64,000 bases of DNA from Heyndrickxia oleronia (lineage in GTDB: Bacteria > Bacillota > Bacilli > Bacillales > Bacillaceae_C), in the NCBI RefSeq assembly GCF_017809215.1, contig NZ_CP065424.1:3318001-3382000 (forward strand), given 5' to 3'. Each line of letters begins with the position of its first letter. Within the stretch, counting starts at the first letter, position 1. The position numbers were made by a program, and so were the translations under genes. Positions 62,301 to 64,000 of the stretch are shown one piece after another. A model generated the notes under the pieces. That model ran no database searches. It was given only the letters and a program-made list of their open reading frames with translations, and was not told the origin of the DNA.

Positions 62301-62858
62301 TCATTCCTCATCTATATCAACCAATTTCCCACCATGGGGAGCGACATAATCCCTGAGCATGTTTTTCATGTTTGCAGAAAATCCATTAAAAGGAATATTA
62401 TATGTACTTCCATCAATCAAATTCAATTGAATTCTCAATGGTGAGTTTTCATTTGCTTTATACACGTATTGAATCTCCTCTATTTTATCCCAGGGAATAA
62501 AAGAATGCTTTCCTAAAGAGGAGAATTCATTCATTGTAAAACCATCCTTTTGTATATAGAAATATTCATCAACTGATAAAATCAAAAACGTGATACTAAT
62601 TAAACACAAAAAAATTGCCATTATTCTTAAAATCCATTTTTTGAAAATAAATAGTATAGAAGCTAATCCTAAAAAGAGAAATGCAATCATTCCAAACATA
62701 TAAAATTCTGTTCCCATTCCAAAATACAAGACATCTCCAGATGAAAATAAAATAATTTTCAACGGCATAATGATAACTCCAGGTAAAAAGAATGCAGAGA
62801 TAAAAAATAAAATAGCAATACAAATAAAAAAGTAACGAATTTTATCATTATTGATCAT
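62301..62858 (-). CDS. Membrane protein of unknown function
   Basis: 185 residues. Three to four membrane helices (about 10-35, 48-68, 72-98) are followed by a cytoplasmic PH-like beta domain (about 105-180) containing FIPWDKIEEIQYVYKANENS and IDGSTYNIPFNGFS. This helices-plus-PH-like layout is common among small Firmicute membrane proteins. GGAGGGGG lies 11 bases upstream of the ATG. Slightly more AT-rich than neighbours. Confidence 0.65.
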   Translation of the reverse strand: MINNDKIRYFFICIAILFFISAFFLPGVIIMPLKIILFSSGDVLYFGMGTEFYMFGMIAFLFLGLASILFIFKKWILRIMAIFLCLISITFLILSVDEYFYIQKDGFTMNEFSSLGKHSFIPWDKIEEIQYVYKANENSPLRIQLNLIDGSTYNIPFNGFSANMKNMLRDYVAPHGGKLVDIDEE

Positions 62859-63126
62859 ATATCATATATCCCCCTCCTAAGGACCATTTAACAATCGATT
62901 CTTCATTTTTTGATCTAACATGGTTCCTTAAATTCACTTTACTATTATGAAAAATTAACATAATAACCCCTTGTTTAAATTTTCAAAGTATCTAAAGAAC
63001 AACGGAACCGTATCACTTTATCTATTTATTCATTATACTTGAAACTTTTCATAAAATGGTGCAAACTGTAAATGAGATGATTGAAAATTTATAATTCATA
63101 ATTTAATATGAACGGGGGACGTCAGA

Positions 63127-63318
63127 GTGAAAATAGCCGATGTAGGGAATGTAATTGAATTTAAAGACGGTTTACGTGGCGTTGTTGAAAAAGTAAATGA
63201 GAATTCAGTAATTGTTGATTTAACATATATGGATAATTATCGCGAACTTGAATTAGAGGAAAAAACGGTCGTTAATCATAAAAACTATACCGTCATCAAA
63301 GAATCTATAAATGCATAA
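63127..63318 (+). CDS. ykvS: YkvS-like DUF2187 protein
   Basis: 63 residues from GTG at 63127 after GGGGGACG. The KOW-like beta-barrel sequence GNVIEFKDGLRGVVEKVNEN and VDLTYMDNYREL identifies the DUF2187/YkvS family, small proteins of unknown function in bacilli. A strong terminator follows directly. Confidence 0.85.
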   Translation: MKIADVGNVIEFKDGLRGVVEKVNENSVIVDLTYMDNYRELELEEKTVVNHKNYTVIKESINA

Positions 63319-63324
63319 AAACGA

Positions 63325-63354
63325 AAAAATTGGCTAGATTTAGCCAATTTTTTT
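63325..63354 (+). terminator. Terminator of ykvS
   Basis: AAATTGGCTA and TAGCCAATTT perfect arms around GATT, followed by TTTTG. Confidence 0.85.
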
Positions 63355-63366
63355 GTGGAATGAAGG

Positions 63367-63451
63367 AAATTGACGGACTTCGCCCCTTTTTCTAGTTAAA
63401 ACTTTACATAAGCAACAACCATATTTGCAAAAAAGTAACTATTGAAGAGCC
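63367..63451. repeat. MITE-like repeat, copy E (partial)
   Basis: About 85 bp homologous to one end of copy A: CTAGTTAAAACTTTACATAA, GCAACAACCATATTTGCAAA and the terminal GAAGAGCC. The rest is lost. Lies in the 305-bp gap between ykvS and the CPBP gene, which otherwise contains only the ykvS terminator. Confidence 0.5.
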
Positions 63452-63623
63452 TTACTTTTAAATGACATTTTATTCATTCAAACAATGGACATTACATTTA
63501 TAGCTTGTTTTTGATAAAATGTGTACATTGAAGTATTCTTATATAGAAAAGAACTATTTAATGGAGATTTATCCAAATCCCATAGTAGTCATGTATTGTT
63601 ATGTCGAGGGGAGTTTCTAACAT

Positions 63624-64000
63624 ATGAAGCAAAGCGCAACAGATATAAGGCTTATAATAGGTATATTGTTAGCGCATATCTTATTATTTCTTACTTTTAA
63701 TGACCGTTCAATTTTTTGGTACATATACACAGCCACCTCTTTACTATTAATTAGCTATTCAATCGTCAGTGATAAATCACATGATGAACAATCAAATGGG
63801 AAATATTTATTTCTCGGTATATTATCTGGAGTCGTACTGTATCTTGTGTTTTGGATTGGTGATTGGTTATTTTCACTCTTATCCTCTTATCTAGACAAAC
63901 AAATAGGAAAGACTTATAAACTACTTTCACCAAAATATATATGGCATTATTTTGTGCTCGTATTCGTTTTGGCTCCTGGAGAAGAAATATTCTGGAGAGG
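63624..64000 (+). CDS. CPBP-family intramembrane protease, N-terminal part
   Basis: 125 complete codons are visible before the window ends. AGGGGAG lies ten bases upstream of the ATG. Three hydrophobic segments (about 9-23, 29-44, 67-90) precede LVFVLAPGEEIFWRG, whose EExxxR matches motif 1 of CPBP (Abi/CAAX-like) membrane proteases. In bacteria these process or protect against small peptides; substrate unknown. The remaining catalytic His motifs lie outside. Confidence 0.8.
   Translation, partial: MKQSATDIRLIIGILLAHILLFLTFNDRSIFWYIYTATSLLLISYSIVSDKSHDEQSNGKYLFLGILSGVVLYLVFWIGDWLFSLLSSYLDKQIGKTYKLLSPKYIWHYFVLVFVLAPGEEIFWR

Noticed and set aside
1..64000. CRISPR arrays, tRNA or rRNA genes, prophage and classical riboswitches
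   Set aside because: No regular direct repeats with spacers, no recognisable tRNA cloverleaf or rRNA core, no phage structural genes, and no lysine, c-di-AMP or T-box leader found upstream of dapH, ktrC or patA by eye; a covariance-model scan would be needed to exclude them fully.

Overview
The window is chromosomal DNA from an AT-rich Firmicute of the family Bacillaceae. Gene order follows the Bacillus subtilis ykyA-defB-ykrA-rpoY-rnjA-ktrC segment and the ptsHI / ykwC / patA / cheV / ykyB / ykuE / fadH / ykuJ / darB / ccpC / dapH / dapL / ykuT segment, with rearrangements and inserted cassettes. Codon use, strong AGGAGG-type ribosome binding sites, frequent TTG/GTG starts and Tat/Sec signal peptides all fit. 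I saw no rRNA, tRNA or CRISPR array. The genus cannot be fixed from sequence alone.

Layout. 1-1139: 3'-truncated (by the window) IS1182-type insertion sequence abutting the ykyA stop codon. 1.1-6.7 kb: ykyA, defB, ykrA, a hidden 24-residue cationic peptide gene, rpoY-rnjA (RNA polymerase epsilon and RNase J1) and ktrC (K+ uptake gating). 6.9-10.6 kb: a liaIH-liaFSR cell-envelope stress operon with a recognisable LiaR-type box. 10.7-14.3 kb: a heterodimeric ABC exporter. 14.7-16.6 kb: an MscS channel and a solitary MraY paralog. 16.7-28.8 kb: an eight-gene operon encoding a large secreted/membrane protein, an ABC-2 transporter, a Gly-Gln-rich coiled-coil membrane protein, a MoxR ATPase, a DUF58 protein and two von Willebrand A membrane proteins; this is the best candidate for an undescribed system. 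29-32.7 kb: YlmA-like ATPase, dapH-dapL (acetyl branch of diaminopimelate synthesis) and ccpC. 32.8-36.5 kb: sigV-rsiV-oatA lysozyme-resistance cluster with its ECF promoter. 36.5-46 kb: darB, ykuJ, enzymes, fadH with a FadR-type operator, ykuE (Tat substrate) and a PAS-PAS-GGDEF-EAL protein. 46.4-54.4 kb: MarR-MMPL exporter pair, ykyB, cheV, an RDD protein, patA/dapX and a 59-residue gene. 54.4-58.4 kb: two dehydrogenases and ptsHI. 58.5-62 kb: a second MoxR-DUF58-DUF4129 cluster. The end carries ykvS and a truncated CPBP protease.

Functionally the window is dominated by envelope maintenance: LiaRS, SigV/OatA, two MoxR/DUF58 systems, MraY paralog, MscS, and three enzymes of the acetylated DAP pathway (dapH, dapL, patA). 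Two likely c-di-AMP receptors (KtrC, DarB) and one c-di-GMP enzyme are present.

Between genes there are several families of structured repeats: five degenerate copies of a roughly 160-190 bp element with imperfect terminal inverted repeats (MITE-like), three copies of a conserved terminator hairpin placed each time between convergent genes, an IS3-end-like hairpin, and two GC-rich perfect palindromes flanking dapL. Many start codons were moved from the longest reading frame on the strength of ribosome binding sites. All assignments are by eye; no database search was run.
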